This document shows positions 28,045 through 37,869 of a stretch of DNA of 64,000 nucleotides, one piece after another. The notes beneath the pieces were generated by a model, which searched no databases, was not told the DNA's origin, and was given only the letters and a program-made list of their open reading frames with translations. Origin of the DNA: Hoeflea ulvae (GTDB taxonomy: Bacteria > Pseudomonadota > Alphaproteobacteria > Rhizobiales > Rhizobiaceae); the NCBI RefSeq assembly GCF_026619435.1, contig NZ_JAOVZQ010000001.1, forward strand, positions 131,501 through 195,500, given 5' to 3'. A program made the translations under genes and the position numbers. Each line of letters starts with the position of its first letter. Positions within the stretch are counted from its first letter, which is position 1.

Positions 28045-28076
28045 GAAAACGCCCGGAAACCTTGGTTCCCGGGCGC
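28045..28076 (-). terminator. Terminator of the cold-shock gene
   Basis: On the minus strand a GCCCGGGAACC / GGTTTCCGGGC stem with one mismatch is followed by GTTTTCG. It lies about 50 bases past the csp stop codon. Confidence 0.65.
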
Positions 28077-28125
28077 AATCAAATCACAGCGACCAGCCGA
28101 GCCAGCCCGTCTCAGGCGAGACTTT

Positions 28126-28335
28126 TCAGTCAGCCTGGATTGTCGAAACGGCGGTCTTGCCGGTGCGACGGTCTTCAGCGGTGTCGAAAGTCACCTTCTG
28201 GCCTTCGGCCAGACCGCGCATGCCAGCACGCTCAAGTGCAGTGGCGTGTACGAATACATCCTTGCTGCCGTCGTCAGGTGCGATGAAGCCGAAGCCCTTT
28301 TGGTCGTTGTAGAATTTGACAGTACCGGTTTTCAT
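28126..28335 (-). CDS. cspA: Cold-shock protein, CspA family
   Basis: A 69-residue single-stranded nucleic acid-binding protein. RNP-1 KGFGFI and RNP-2 VFVHATAL are present. The ATG at 28335 ([10 protein letters not shown]) has AAGGA 8 bases upstream; a start 7 codons earlier is less likely. The 5' leader contains a short hairpin AGCGCT-6-AGCGCT at 28376-28393, which could take part in temperature control. Confidence 0.95.
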   Translation of the reverse strand: MKTGTVKFYNDQKGFGFIAPDDGSKDVFVHATALERAGMRGLAEGQKVTFDTAEDRRTGKTAVSTIQAD

Positions 28336-28602
28336 GGGGGAGTCCTTTATGTCCATGAATGCATTTTCCGGCGCAAGCGCTCTTTAAAGCGCTCGGCGCA
28401 GGCGTTAGTCATCGAGTTTATGTGAAGTGTTGAGCGTGTCTCCGCCTCTGGCGGTGCGCGACCAAGTCGTCCGGTCAAAAATCGATGGCTCAGCCTTACA
28501 CTGTTTTTTCAGGCTGCACAAGCGAAAGCGCAATCGCGCGTCCGGATCGGCCCAGGGGCACAACCCGAACGCGGGTGTCAGATGCGGATCTCCGGGGCAG
28601 CC

Positions 28603-29619
28603 TCAGGCCGCAACGGCCGCGGTCCTGTCGCGAAGCGACCGGAACGGTACCAGCCGCCGAAGCTCTTCGTCCCACAGCGTCAGACGGACGCAGCGGAAAC
28701 TCTGCCACAGGCTCAGCCGGCCGATGTCGGCCAGTTCGGGGAAATCCTTCAGAACCTGGGGCAGGCGGTAGAACGGAATGCGGCTCGACAGGTGATGCAC
28801 GTGGTGAATGCCGATATTGCCGGTCAGCCACATCAACGGCTTGGGCAGGTCGTAGAACGAACTGCCGTGCAGGGCCGCCGATTCCCGCTCCCATTCCGGA
28901 GCCCGCTCCCAGTGGGTTGGGTCGAACTGGTGCTGGACATAGAACATCCAGACGCCCACCGACGCGCCGATCAGCATGATCGGCAGATGGATGATCAGGA
29001 ATGCCTTGAAGCCGACCAGCAGGCCGAGCGCCACCCACATGGCGACGATGGCCAGATTGGTGATCATGACGCTGGCCCAGGACATCACCCCGTCCTTCAG
29101 CGCGGCGATCGGCACGCGATGTTGCAGCAGGAAGATGAAGGCGGGTCCGATGCCGAACATTACGATCGGATGGCGGTAGAGGCGGTATTTCAGCCGGCCG
29201 AATTTCGACAGGGCAAGATATTCCTCCACCGTCAGCGTATCGATGTCGCCGATGCCGCGACGGTCGAGATTGCCCGATGCCGCATGGTGCATGGCATGCG
29301 ACCGGCGCCAGTAATCATAGGGCGTCAGGGTGACCACGCCGAGCGCACGGCCGACGCGGTCGTTCCACTTGGCCGATGAGAACATCGAGCCGTGGCCGCA
29401 ATCATGCTGGATGATGAACAGCCGCACCATCATCAGTGCCGCCGGGATCGACAGTGCCAGCGTCAGCAGTGTGTTGATCGAAAGCGCGAACCACATCAGC
29501 ACCCAAAACAGGACCAGAAGCCCGCAGGTAAGGAATGTTTCAAATGCGCTGCGCCGGTCATCCGGTTGCCGGTAAGGCCGCAAACGCCCAACCCATTCCC
29601 TCGCTGATGCTGTCTCCAT
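28603..29619 (-). CDS. Membrane fatty acid desaturase
   Basis: A 338-residue di-iron membrane desaturase. The three histidine boxes are intact: HDCGH at 72-76, HAMHH at 108-112 and HHVHH near 273. They are placed around four hydrophobic stretches, as in omega-type (delta-12-like) acyl-lipid desaturases; regiospecificity is not predictable by eye. AGGAG precedes the ATG. It is divergent from the MFS gene, and adjacent to a cold-shock gene, which is consistent with, but does not prove, a role in membrane fluidity. Confidence 0.92.
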   Translation of the reverse strand: METASAREWVGRLRPYRQPDDRRSAFETFLTCGLLVLFWVLMWFALSINTLLTLALSIPAALMMVRLFIIQHDCGHGSMFSSAKWNDRVGRALGVVTLTPYDYWRRSHAMHHAASGNLDRRGIGDIDTLTVEEYLALSKFGRLKYRLYRHPIVMFGIGPAFIFLLQHRVPIAALKDGVMSWASVMITNLAIVAMWVALGLLVGFKAFLIIHLPIMLIGASVGVWMFYVQHQFDPTHWERAPEWERESAALHGSSFYDLPKPLMWLTGNIGIHHVHHLSSRIPFYRLPQVLKDFPELADIGRLSLWQSFRCVRLTLWDEELRRLVPFRSLRDRTAAVAA

Positions 29620-29843
29620 CCGTATTCTCCTGATTTATTCCGGCCGGCCAGACTGAATACCCGGCCTTGCGCTCCCAGTTGCGCGGCCTTAACACGTCAG
29701 GGTCCATAACCGCATCTTTTTTCTGCAAACCAGTAGAAATTCACGGTGTGTCACATCGTCACTCAGACTGTGATCACCGGCCAGATTTACCTCTGCGGAG
29801 AATTCGGTTATGGCAATTAAATCGATTTAGTATGGAAAAAACC

Positions 29844-31037
29844 ATGTCTACGACCACCCTTGCAGCCCCACCGCTGCTCTCGCCGCAACGATTTGCAGTC
29901 TCGCTGATGTTCCTGATCAATGGATTCCTGGTGGGGAGCTGGGCGCCGAAGATTCCCGAATTCGCCCTGCGGCTCGGCCTGGACGAGAGCGATCTGGGGC
30001 TGATGATCATGTGCTTCGGCATCGGCTCGCTGTGCGCCATGCCGGCCGTCGGCGCGCTGATTGCCGGCCGCGGGTCACGCCGCGTGATGCTGGCATTGGC
30101 GGCGGCAACCATTGCCTGCCTGCCGCTTGTGACGGTCGCGCCCTCGATCTGGCTTGCAGCCATGGCTCTGTTTGTCTTTGGCGGCGTCATCGGCGGCATG
30201 GATGTTGCCATGAACGCCAATGCGGTGGAGGTGGAAAAACGCCAGAGCCGCGCCATCATGTCCTCCTGCCATGGCTTCTGGAGCCTGGGCGGCGTCGCCG
30301 GCGCCGGGCTCGGCGGAGTGCTGATTGCCGGTTACGGCGTGCACATTCATGCGCTCGCTGCCTCGACGCTGGCGCTGGCCGGCGTCGCACTGGCCTGGCC
30401 GCGGGCGCTCGCTGATCCGCCGCACCCGCACGAAGCCCATATCCACGGCCAGCCCTCGTCCCGGCCCGGCCTGCTCGCCGCCGGGGCCACCGTGTGGCTG
30501 ACCGGCATCATCTGCCTGATCGTGATGACGCCGGAAGGCGCCATTCTGGATTGGGGCGCGCTGTATCTGCGGCAGGAACTGGGCGCCAGCCCGGCCCTGT
30601 CCGGACTGGCCTTCGGGGCCTTTTCGGCGGCCATGGCGCTGATGCGGTTTCTCGGCGATCTGGTCCGCGACCGCTACGGTGCGGTCGCCACCTTCCGGGT
30701 CTCGGCCATTCTGGCCATGGCCGGGCTCGGCCTGGCCGGGGCAGCCCCTTCCGCCCAGATCGCCATTGTCGGCTTCGCACTCGCCGGGTTGGGCTTTGCC
30801 AACACCGTCCCGATCGCCTTCTCCGCCGCCGGAAACCTGCCCGGCCTGCCGCAGGGACTGGCGATCTCGGTGGTCACCTTCATGGGCTATTCGGGCATCC
30901 TGTTCGCGCCATCGGTGATCGGCTTCATCGCCGAGCACACCGGCTTCGCGCTGATCTACATGGCCTTGCCGGTCTTTGTCATCCTGCCGCTGGTCTTCTC
31001 CGGCCTGATGCGCCATGCCGACCGGCAACAGGCCTGA
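29844..31037 (+). CDS. MFS transporter
   Basis: A 397-residue twelve-helix major facilitator resembling YbjJ/fucose-permease-like proteins. Seen are NGFLVGSWAPKIPEF in helix 1 and the inter-domain loop with a His-rich stretch (PPHPHEAHIHG). The second ATG (29844) is preferred because GGAAA lies before it; ATG 29832 is in frame. No binding residues identify the substrate. Confidence 0.87.
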   Translation: MSTTTLAAPPLLSPQRFAVSLMFLINGFLVGSWAPKIPEFALRLGLDESDLGLMIMCFGIGSLCAMPAVGALIAGRGSRRVMLALAAATIACLPLVTVAPSIWLAAMALFVFGGVIGGMDVAMNANAVEVEKRQSRAIMSSCHGFWSLGGVAGAGLGGVLIAGYGVHIHALAASTLALAGVALAWPRALADPPHPHEAHIHGQPSSRPGLLAAGATVWLTGIICLIVMTPEGAILDWGALYLRQELGASPALSGLAFGAFSAAMALMRFLGDLVRDRYGAVATFRVSAILAMAGLGLAGAAPSAQIAIVGFALAGLGFANTVPIAFSAAGNLPGLPQGLAISVVTFMGYSGILFAPSVIGFIAEHTGFALIYMALPVFVILPLVFSGLMRHADRQQA

Positions 31038-31054
31038 GGGAGCGCCGCGCCGGA

Positions 31055-31831
31055 TCAGGTGGCGCGGGTCCGCCTGATCCAGCCGAGCCCGTCAAGCGTT
31101 GCGGCTTCCGGCCGGTACTCGCAGCCGACAAAGCCCTGATAACCCAGCTCGTCGAGCGCCGCGAAGATGCGGACATCATCGAGCTCGCCCGATCCGGGCT
31201 CATGCCGGTCCGGCACCGAGGCCACCTGCACATGGCCGATCAGCGGCATCAGCTGCTCAAGCCCCCTGAGCACGTCGCCATGCAGGATCTGCCGGTGATA
31301 GATGTCGAATTGCAGCCGGGCATTGGGGTGATCGAGTTCTGCCAGCAATTGAGCGGCAAGTCCGAAATCATTGAGGAAATAACCCGGCATGTCGCGCCCG
31401 TTGATCGGCTCGATCAGGATGCAGATGCCCTGTTCCGCCGCCGCGTCGGCGGCAAATGCCACGCTGTCCATATAGCTGGCGCGGTGAGCCGGGTCGGACG
31501 CATCGGCAAGCCCCGCCATCATGTGCAGGCGCCGCGTCCCGATGACGCCGGCATAATCGAGCGCGGTCTGCACAGATTGGCGGAATTCCTGCTTGCGGTC
31601 CGGCAGGGCGGCCAGACCCCGGTCTCCGGCATCCATGTCGCCCGGCCTGAGGTTGAACAGTACCTGCTCGACCTGTGCCGCCGCACACCATTTGGCAATG
31701 GTCTCGGCCGGATGGTCATAGGGAAACAGGAACTCCACCGCGTTGAAGCCGGCATCGGCAGCAGCCTGGAACCGGTCCTCAAAGGCGTGTTCGGTGAACA
31801 TCATCGACAGGTTCGCGGCAAAGCGTGGCAT
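31055..31831 (-). CDS. Hydroxypyruvate isomerase-like / 2-oxo-tetronate isomerase family
   Basis: A 258-residue TIM-barrel sugar isomerase of the Hyi/OtnI family: MPRFAANLSMMFTE, FNAVEFLFPYD, the Glu in ILIEPINGRDMPGYFL and QFDIYH, with the late VGCEYRP supplying the second catalytic Glu. The second ATG (31831) has GAGGA 6 bases upstream. It is not in a glyoxylate or tetronate cluster, so the natural substrate is uncertain. Confidence 0.88.
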   Translation of the reverse strand: MPRFAANLSMMFTEHAFEDRFQAAADAGFNAVEFLFPYDHPAETIAKWCAAAQVEQVLFNLRPGDMDAGDRGLAALPDRKQEFRQSVQTALDYAGVIGTRRLHMMAGLADASDPAHRASYMDSVAFAADAAAEQGICILIEPINGRDMPGYFLNDFGLAAQLLAELDHPNARLQFDIYHRQILHGDVLRGLEQLMPLIGHVQVASVPDRHEPGSGELDDVRIFAALDELGYQGFVGCEYRPEAATLDGLGWIRRTRAT

Positions 31832-31953
31832 GGGCATTCCTCAACAATCTTCGCGCCCTCATTGGGCGGCTGAAGCCTGTTTTAGTCGCTCTGGCCGGGC
31901 GTGCAACCACGCGGAGCTGATAATTCCCGCACCAGCCAGGACCCCGACCGCCG

Positions 31954-32367
31954 CTACAGGATACCGTTGGCACGTTGAAGTTCGCGCACATAGAGCACGA
32001 TCTTCTCAAGCTCCGGATCCGTGATCCCCTCGACCGGGGGCATGTTGCCAAAACCCCAATGATGCGCCCGCACGCCGTTCCCGGCAGCCAGGTGAAACGC
32101 GGCGTCGCCGTGATGGCTCGGTTCGTAGATCTTGTGAACCAGCGGCGGCGCAACTCCGCCCTGCCCGGCCGCATCGGCGCCATGACAGGCGGCACAGGAG
32201 CGGTTGAACAGGCTCTCGCCCGCTTGCGCACCCGCCGACAGCTCCGGCACCACCACGCTTGCCATCGCCGCACCAGTGGCGGGAGGTGGAGGTGCCAGAA
32301 GGACGCGGCCGACAAACACCGCACTGCCCGCCACCACGGCAATCAAGCCGATCCTGCGCCAGTTCAC
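31954..32367 (-). CDS. c-type cytochrome, copper-cluster associated
   Basis: A 137-residue exported monohaem cytochrome c. An N-terminal signal anchor (about residues 5-24) precedes the haem motif C58-A-A-C61-H62, with Met109 in GNMPPV as the likely sixth ligand. It overlaps cueR by 4 bases (ATGA) and is therefore translationally coupled to it. Small cytochromes next to copper efflux genes occur in alphaproteobacteria; the electron partner is unknown. Confidence 0.9.
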   Translation of the reverse strand: MNWRRIGLIAVVAGSAVFVGRVLLAPPPPATGAAMASVVVPELSAGAQAGESLFNRSCAACHGADAAGQGGVAPPLVHKIYEPSHHGDAAFHLAAGNGVRAHHWGFGNMPPVEGITDPELEKIVLYVRELQRANGIL

Positions 32368-32759
32368 GCGCCCACTCCCCTGGCCATTTCATCGATGATC
32401 GGACAGTCCGGCCGGTCGTCACCGTGGCAATTATCGGCAAGCGTCTTGAGTGTGGCGCGCAGCGACTTGAGCTCCTTGAGCTTGCGGTCGATCTCGGTGA
32501 TCTTCTCAAGCGCCAGCGCCTTGACGTCGGAACTCGCCCGCGCCTTGTCCTCATACAGCGACAGCAGCGCGCGGCATTCATCAATGGAGAAGCCGAGGCT
32601 GCGCGAGCGCTGGATGAAAGCCAGACGATGCACATCCGCATTGTCATAATCGCGATAGCCATTGGCTGCCCGCGCAGGCTTGATCAGGTCGATATCCTCG
32701 TAATAGCGGATGGTCTTGGCCGGCAGGCCGGTCGCGTCAGATGCCTGGCCGATATTCAT
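32364..32759 (-). CDS. cueR: Cu(I)-responsive MerR-family regulator
   Basis: A 131-residue MerR activator. N-terminal HTH MNIGQASDATGLPAKTIRYYED, dimerisation helix, and the metal loop with Cys111 and Cys119 seven residues apart (CHGDDRPDC), as in CueR for monovalent copper, silver or gold. It lies downstream of copA, has its own CueR-type promoter, and is coupled to the cytochrome gene. Confidence 0.95.
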   Translation of the reverse strand: MNIGQASDATGLPAKTIRYYEDIDLIKPARAANGYRDYDNADVHRLAFIQRSRSLGFSIDECRALLSLYEDKARASSDVKALALEKITEIDRKLKELKSLRATLKTLADNCHGDDRPDCPIIDEMARGVGA

Positions 32760-32796
32760 GGTCTGCCTCCCTGCTCAAATTCCGTGATCATGATCC

Positions 32797-32828
32797 ACTC
32801 CTACCGCTTCCACCTGATGGAAGGTCAA
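32797..32828 (-). promoter_or_regulatory. CueR-type promoter of cueR-cytochrome
   Basis: On the minus strand TTGACC (32828-32823) and TAGGAG (32803-32798) are separated by 19 bases. Between them lies the palindrome CTTCCA-5-TGGAAG (32807-32823). The over-long spacer with a central dyad is the hallmark of MerR-family promoters. The -35 overlaps the end of copA. Confidence 0.75.
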
Positions 32829-35230
32829 GCATCGAGCTTGACCCGCCGCAGCCGCAGCGCATTGCTGATCACCGACACCGAGGACAGGCTCATCGCCGCG
32901 GCCGCGATCATAGGCGACAGCAGGGTTCCGGTGATCGGATAGAGCAGTCCGGCGGCAATCGGCACACCGACGCTGTTATAGGCGAAGGCAAAGAACAGGT
33001 TCTGCTTGATGTTGCGCAGCGTCGCCTCCGACAGGGTACGCGCACGCAGGATGCCGCCGAGATCGCCCTTGAGCAGGGTGATGCCGGCGCTTTCAACGGC
33101 AACATCGGCACCCGTGCCCATGGCGATTCCGACTTCGGCCGCAGCCAGCGCCGGGGCGTCATTGACCCCGTCCCCGGCCATCGCCACCTTGTGGCCGGCC
33201 CTGTGCAGTTCATCAACCAGGGCCTTCTTGTCTTCCGGCAGCACACCGGCGCGGACATCGTCGATGCCCAATTGGCTCGCTACCGCGCGCGCCGTCGTCT
33301 CATTGTCGCCGGTCGCCATGATGATGGTCAGGCCGGCACGATGCAGCGCGGAAATGGCGTCTTTCGTCGTCGGCTTGATCGGATCGGCAACGGCGACAAG
33401 GCCGGCAAGCTCACCGTCGATCGCCACAAACATCGCCGTCTTGCCCTGGCTGCGCAATGCATCGGCCTGCTCGTTGGCCGCACTGTGATCCACCCCGGCA
33501 ACATCCATCATTGCCGCATTGCCAAGCGCAATCCGCTGCGTTCCGGACGTCCCGGCAACGCCCTTGCCGGTAACCGATTCGAAATCCATGACCGGTGCCG
33601 CCGCGATATCGCGGTCTGCAATGCCCTCGACAATGGCCTCGGCCAGCGGATGCTCCGAACCGGCCTCGAGCCCGCGCACCAGCGCCAGCATCTCGCTTTC
33701 CCCGGTTGATCCGAAACAGACAACGTCAGTCAGCACCGGCTTGCCTTCGGTCAGCGTGCCGGTCTTGTCGACCACCAGCACATCGACCTTGGCCATGCGT
33801 TCAAGCGCCTCGGCATCCTTGATCAAAACGCCTGCCTGGGCCCCGCGCCCGGTCGCCGTCATGATCGACATCGGCGTCGCAAGCCCCAGCGCACAGGGGC
33901 AGGCGATGATCAGCACCGACACCGCCGAAACGATGGCAAAGACAAAGGCCGGATCGGGCCCGATCAGCATCCATGTGACAAAGGCGATGACGGCAACGAG
34001 AACCACTGTCGGCACGAAATAGGACGCAACCCGGTTGGCGAGCCCCTGGATTGGCGCCCGCGAGCGCTGCGCCGCCGACACCATGGCGACGATCCGCGCC
34101 AGCTTGGTCTCGTCGCCGACCCGGGCCGCCCGGACAACCAGGCTGCCGTTCTTGTTGAGCGTGCCGCCGGTGACCTCGTCGCCCTCGCCCTTTTCCACCG
34201 CCAGCGGTTCGCCAGTCAGCATGCTTTCATCCACCGCGGTGCGGCCTTCGATGACAACTGAATCCACCGGGATCGCCTCACCCGGCCTCACCCGCAGCCG
34301 GTCGCCCTCGACAATGTTTTCCAGCGGCGCGTCATATTCGTCGCCATCGGGCGTGATCCGGCGCGCGGTCTTGGGCGCCAGGTCCAGCAGCGCGCGAATG
34401 GCGTCACCGGTTCGCTCCCGCGCCCTGAGTTCAAGCACCTGGCCGACAAACACCAGCGCGATGATCACCACCGCCGCCTCGAAATAGACCGGCATGTGCC
34501 CGCCGGGCATCTGCAGCCCGGCCGGAAACAGCCCGGGAAGAAAGGTGGCGACCGTCGAATAAAGATAGGCCGAACCCACGCCGATCATGATCAGCGTCCA
34601 CATGTTGAGGTTCCAGGTCTTGACCGAGGTCCAGCCGCGGTGAAAAAACGGCCGCGCCGCCCAGATCACCACCGGCGTTGCCAGCGCGAATTCCAGATAG
34701 AGCGTCAGCGTTTCGCCCAGCCACTCACGCACCGGCAGTCCGAGCATTGGCGCCATGGTCAGGACCAGCAGCGGGATCGCCGCCCCGGCGCTGACCCAGA
34801 GCCGCCGAGTGAAATCAATGAGCTCGTGGTTCGGGCCTTCGGCAACGCCATCCATCGGCTCCAGCGCCATGCCGCAGATCGGGCAGGTCCCGGGGCCTTC
34901 CTGGATGATTTCGGGATCCATCGGGCAGGTGTACATGGCATTCTTCGGAGCTGCCTTGTTCTGCCGCGCCTTGTTGCCCGACAGATAGAAGAACGGATCG
35001 CGCTCGAACTTGTCGTGACAGCCGGTCGAGCAGAAATGAAACTCCGACCCCTTGTAGCTGAGGCTGGGCTTGCCCTTGCCGAGCGTCACGTCCATGCAGC
35101 AGACCGGGTCCTTGACCTTGCCGTCAACCGGCACGGTCGCCGCCTGAAAAAGCGCGTCGGTGTCGACTGCGGGGGCGTCGTGATGATGCGTGCAGTGGCC
35201 ATCGTCATGAGTGTGAGTCTGGTGGTCCAT
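32825..35230 (-). CDS. copA: Copper-exporting P1B-type ATPase
   Basis: An 801-residue Cu(I) efflux pump. Instead of HMA domains the N-terminus has a His-rich start, a YHS-type segment (PVCCMD at 42-47, CSTGCHDKF at 67-75) and a heavy-metal-binding segment (YTCPMDPEI and [12 protein letters not shown], 100-124). Then follow the transport core with TGEP at 339-342, the membrane CPC at 444-446, the phosphorylated Asp in DKTGT at 488-492 and [10 protein letters not shown] near the end of the P domain. Transcribed first, from a CueR-type promoter. Confidence 0.96.
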   Translation of the reverse strand: MDHQTHTHDDGHCTHHHDAPAVDTDALFQAATVPVDGKVKDPVCCMDVTLGKGKPSLSYKGSEFHFCSTGCHDKFERDPFFYLSGNKARQNKAAPKNAMYTCPMDPEIIQEGPGTCPICGMALEPMDGVAEGPNHELIDFTRRLWVSAGAAIPLLVLTMAPMLGLPVREWLGETLTLYLEFALATPVVIWAARPFFHRGWTSVKTWNLNMWTLIMIGVGSAYLYSTVATFLPGLFPAGLQMPGGHMPVYFEAAVVIIALVFVGQVLELRARERTGDAIRALLDLAPKTARRITPDGDEYDAPLENIVEGDRLRVRPGEAIPVDSVVIEGRTAVDESMLTGEPLAVEKGEGDEVTGGTLNKNGSLVVRAARVGDETKLARIVAMVSAAQRSRAPIQGLANRVASYFVPTVVLVAVIAFVTWMLIGPDPAFVFAIVSAVSVLIIACPCALGLATPMSIMTATGRGAQAGVLIKDAEALERMAKVDVLVVDKTGTLTEGKPVLTDVVCFGSTGESEMLALVRGLEAGSEHPLAEAIVEGIADRDIAAAPVMDFESVTGKGVAGTSGTQRIALGNAAMMDVAGVDHSAANEQADALRSQGKTAMFVAIDGELAGLVAVADPIKPTTKDAISALHRAGLTIIMATGDNETTARAVASQLGIDDVRAGVLPEDKKALVDELHRAGHKVAMAGDGVNDAPALAAAEVGIAMGTGADVAVESAGITLLKGDLGGILRARTLSEATLRNIKQNLFFAFAYNSVGVPIAAGLLYPITGTLLSPMIAAAAMSLSSVSVISNALRLRRVKLDA

Positions 35231-35257
35231 TTCGCAGATCCTTGCTGAGTTGCAGCG

Positions 35258-35288
35258 ACTCTAATCCTTCCAGTCAATGGAAGGTCAA
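35258..35288 (-). promoter_or_regulatory. CueR-type promoter of copA
   Basis: On the minus strand TTGACC (35288-35283) and TAGAGT (35263-35258) are separated by 19 bases, with a 7-bp perfect dyad CCTTCCA-5-TGGAAGG (35266-35284) between. It matches the copA/cueO operator pattern known from enterobacteria. Confidence 0.82.
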
Positions 35289-35370
35289 GGCAATTTTCCT
35301 GACAGTCTGTGGAACCTTCCAGCGCGGCAACGTCGTTACCCTCTGAGACGGCATGAACACGGAGATCGAA

Positions 35371-35847
35371 ATGGCCTATTCCCGCTTCATCGCAATGATT
35401 GTGACATCCACCGTGGTGATGTACGCACTGATGTATCTCAACACCTGGGACAGCAGCCATATCTGGTTCAGCCAGACGAGGCTCTGGATGGCGCTCTATA
35501 TGGGCGGCGTGATGGCGGCGATCATGCTGGCCTTCATGCTGTCGATGTACACCAACCGCAAGGCAAACATGGCGATTTTCGCCGCCTCGCTGATCGCCTT
35601 CGCCTCCAGCCTCTATCTGGTGCGCAGTCAGGATACGGTCGGCGACACCGCCTGGATGAAAGCCATGATCCCGCACCATTCCATCGCCATCCTGACCAGC
35701 ACCCGCGCCAACCTGTCTGACCCGCGGGTGCGCGAACTCGCCGACGGAATCATCGAAACCCAGAAACGTGAAATTGCCGAAATGGAAGCCCTGATCGCCG
35801 ATCTCGACGGCGGCCCGCCTGCAACGCCGGACATCGACGGCCAATAG
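35371..35847 (+). CDS. DUF305 membrane protein
   Basis: A 158-residue protein with three membrane helices in the first half and a C-terminal DUF305 segment containing MIPHHSIAILTS, whose His pair is the conserved mark. DUF305 proteins often sit beside copper genes and may bind metal. ATG 35371 has GGAG 6 bases upstream; an in-frame ATG at 35353 is less likely. Divergent from copA, with another small palindrome TGGAA-2-TTCCA at 35310-35321. Confidence 0.85.
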   Translation: MAYSRFIAMIVTSTVVMYALMYLNTWDSSHIWFSQTRLWMALYMGGVMAAIMLAFMLSMYTNRKANMAIFAASLIAFASSLYLVRSQDTVGDTAWMKAMIPHHSIAILTSTRANLSDPRVRELADGIIETQKREIAEMEALIADLDGGPPATPDIDGQ

Positions 35848-35898
35848 TCAACGCCTACAGAATTGACTTGCGCGGGATCAGGGCAGCGGCTGTGCCAT

Positions 35899-37749
35899 TC
35901 AGGCCGGTGTGCGCAGCCGGTCCGTGGCAGGGTCCTGCCTGCGGATCTTTCCGCCAAAGGAGCGCATCAGGGTGGCGATGGTCTCGCCATCGACGGGACG
36001 GGCATAAAAATAGCCCTGCGCCAGCGGACAGCCGATCTCGAGCAGCCGTTCCGCCTGCTCTGCCGTCTCGATCCCCTCGGCGATAATGCCGATCTTCATC
36101 TTGTCCGCCATGCTGATCAGCGCCTCGACGATGGCATTGCAGGCCGTGTCGGTGAGCAGGCTGTCGACAAAGGACTTGTCGATCTTGATATAGTCGAGCG
36201 GGAAATCCTTGAGATGGCTCAGCGAGGCATAGCCGGTGCCGAAATCGTCAAGCGCAACCTGCATGCCCTGCTCGCGCAAACGGGCCACCTGGCTGGCCAC
36301 GTCCTGATCCATCAACACATTTTCGGTGACTTCGATCTGGAGATTGTGCAGCGGCACATCATGGGCGGAAAAGGCCGACCGCAGACGCTCTTCGAGATTG
36401 CCGCGCTGGAAATCGACCGTCGAGAGATTGATCGCCACATGGCGCAGTTCCAGTCCCTGGTCGAGCCAGCCGCGCATGGCGCCGGCAACTTTCTCCAGCA
36501 TGCAGCTGGTCAGGCGAAAGGCATTCTTGGAATCGGTCAGCCCCATGGCAAAGGCGCCCGCGCTGATGATCTTTCCCTCATCGGTGCGGATACGCGCAAG
36601 CGCTTCGACACCGACGATCTTGGCGCGGCGCATGCAGATCACCGGCTGGAAATGTGCCAGCACCCGGTCTTCATCCAGCGCCTTGTCCAACAGCGCGATC
36701 TGCTCGGTGCGGCACTGGATCGCGCTGCGCAGGCCGGGGTGGAAAAGGACATATCCGCCTCGTGCCACCCGCTTGGCATGATGCAGCGCGAGATCCGCAT
36801 TCTGACGCAGCATGTCGGCGCCGGTGTCACCGTGGTCGCTCAGAACGCCGCCAATGGTGACCTGCAGGATGATGGTGTTGCGGTCACATTCATAGGGCTG
36901 CTCCATCTGGCCGAGCAGCCGTCCGGCAAGCTCGGCCATCTGTTCGGCGTTGTCGCAATCACGGCACAGAATGGCGAACTCATCGCCGCCGAGCCGGTAG
37001 ACATTCATTCCGCTGCCCGGGCTGGATAGCCGTTGGCCGACTTCGCGTATCACCGCATCTCCGACCGAATGGCCCATGGCGTCATTGACCAGCTTGAGAT
37101 TGTCGATATCGAGCAGCAACAGGCCGAAGCGCCGCGCCGGCGCAGCCATGTTGCGGGCGATGACTTCATCAAAGGCATAGCGGTTGAACAGGCCGGTCAA
37201 CTGGTCATGATAGGCCAGATGGCGCAAGCGGCGGCTGACCTCGTCCCGCTCCATGGCGATGGCACACAGATGGACGCAGGTGTCGACGAGCTGCCGTTCC
37301 AGTTCGCTGGGTCCGCGCGACGTGCTGTAATAGAATGCGAATGTGCCGACGACCCGGCCTTCGGGAGACTTGATCGGGCTCGACCAGCAGGCCTTCAGCC
37401 CCAGCGGCAGCACCAGATCCTGAAAATCCTTCCAGCGCTCATCCGTGGCGATATCGGTGACTTCGACCGGAATGCCGAAATAGGCGGCGGTTCCGCAGGA
37501 TCCGACCTTTGGCCCGATGGCGGCCCCGTCCAGCGCCTCACCATAGGATTTCGGCAGGCTGGGCCCGGCGAGCGGGCGGATCAGCCCTTCGGCGTCAACA
37601 CCGGCGATCGTGCAGAAGGCGCCCGGCGCAAGCGTTTCGGCGCGGCGGCACAAGGTATCGGCAACCACGGCAAAAGGGACACCCGTGGCCACGGCCTCAA
37701 GTATCTCGTTCTGCAGTGCCGAAAGTTCCGACTTGCGCCTTGCTTGCAT
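35899..37749 (-). CDS. GAF-GGDEF-EAL cyclic-di-GMP enzyme
   Basis: A 616-residue cytoplasmic protein: GAF sensor about 1-165, diguanylate cyclase domain with intact GGDEF at 254-258, and phosphodiesterase domain with intact EAL at 382-384, plus INLS, EVTENV, DDFGTGYASL, IDKSFV and AEGIE motifs. Both activities appear possible; the GGDEF may alternatively be regulatory. It lacks membrane segments. Convergent with the DUF305 gene. Confidence 0.94.
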   Translation of the reverse strand: MQARRKSELSALQNEILEAVATGVPFAVVADTLCRRAETLAPGAFCTIAGVDAEGLIRPLAGPSLPKSYGEALDGAAIGPKVGSCGTAAYFGIPVEVTDIATDERWKDFQDLVLPLGLKACWSSPIKSPEGRVVGTFAFYYSTSRGPSELERQLVDTCVHLCAIAMERDEVSRRLRHLAYHDQLTGLFNRYAFDEVIARNMAAPARRFGLLLLDIDNLKLVNDAMGHSVGDAVIREVGQRLSSPGSGMNVYRLGGDEFAILCRDCDNAEQMAELAGRLLGQMEQPYECDRNTIILQVTIGGVLSDHGDTGADMLRQNADLALHHAKRVARGGYVLFHPGLRSAIQCRTEQIALLDKALDEDRVLAHFQPVICMRRAKIVGVEALARIRTDEGKIISAGAFAMGLTDSKNAFRLTSCMLEKVAGAMRGWLDQGLELRHVAINLSTVDFQRGNLEERLRSAFSAHDVPLHNLQIEVTENVLMDQDVASQVARLREQGMQVALDDFGTGYASLSHLKDFPLDYIKIDKSFVDSLLTDTACNAIVEALISMADKMKIGIIAEGIETAEQAERLLEIGCPLAQGYFYARPVDGETIATLMRSFGGKIRRQDPATDRLRTPA

Positions 37750-37869
37750 GGACTAACCCTTCATGTGCAACCTCGACATCTGACAAGTCTTGATGAGTAT
37801 ATTCTTTACGGACCCTGGAAATTGCCCCGTTTGAAGGCAAATTGCCGCAAAACATCTCACAGTGGTTAA

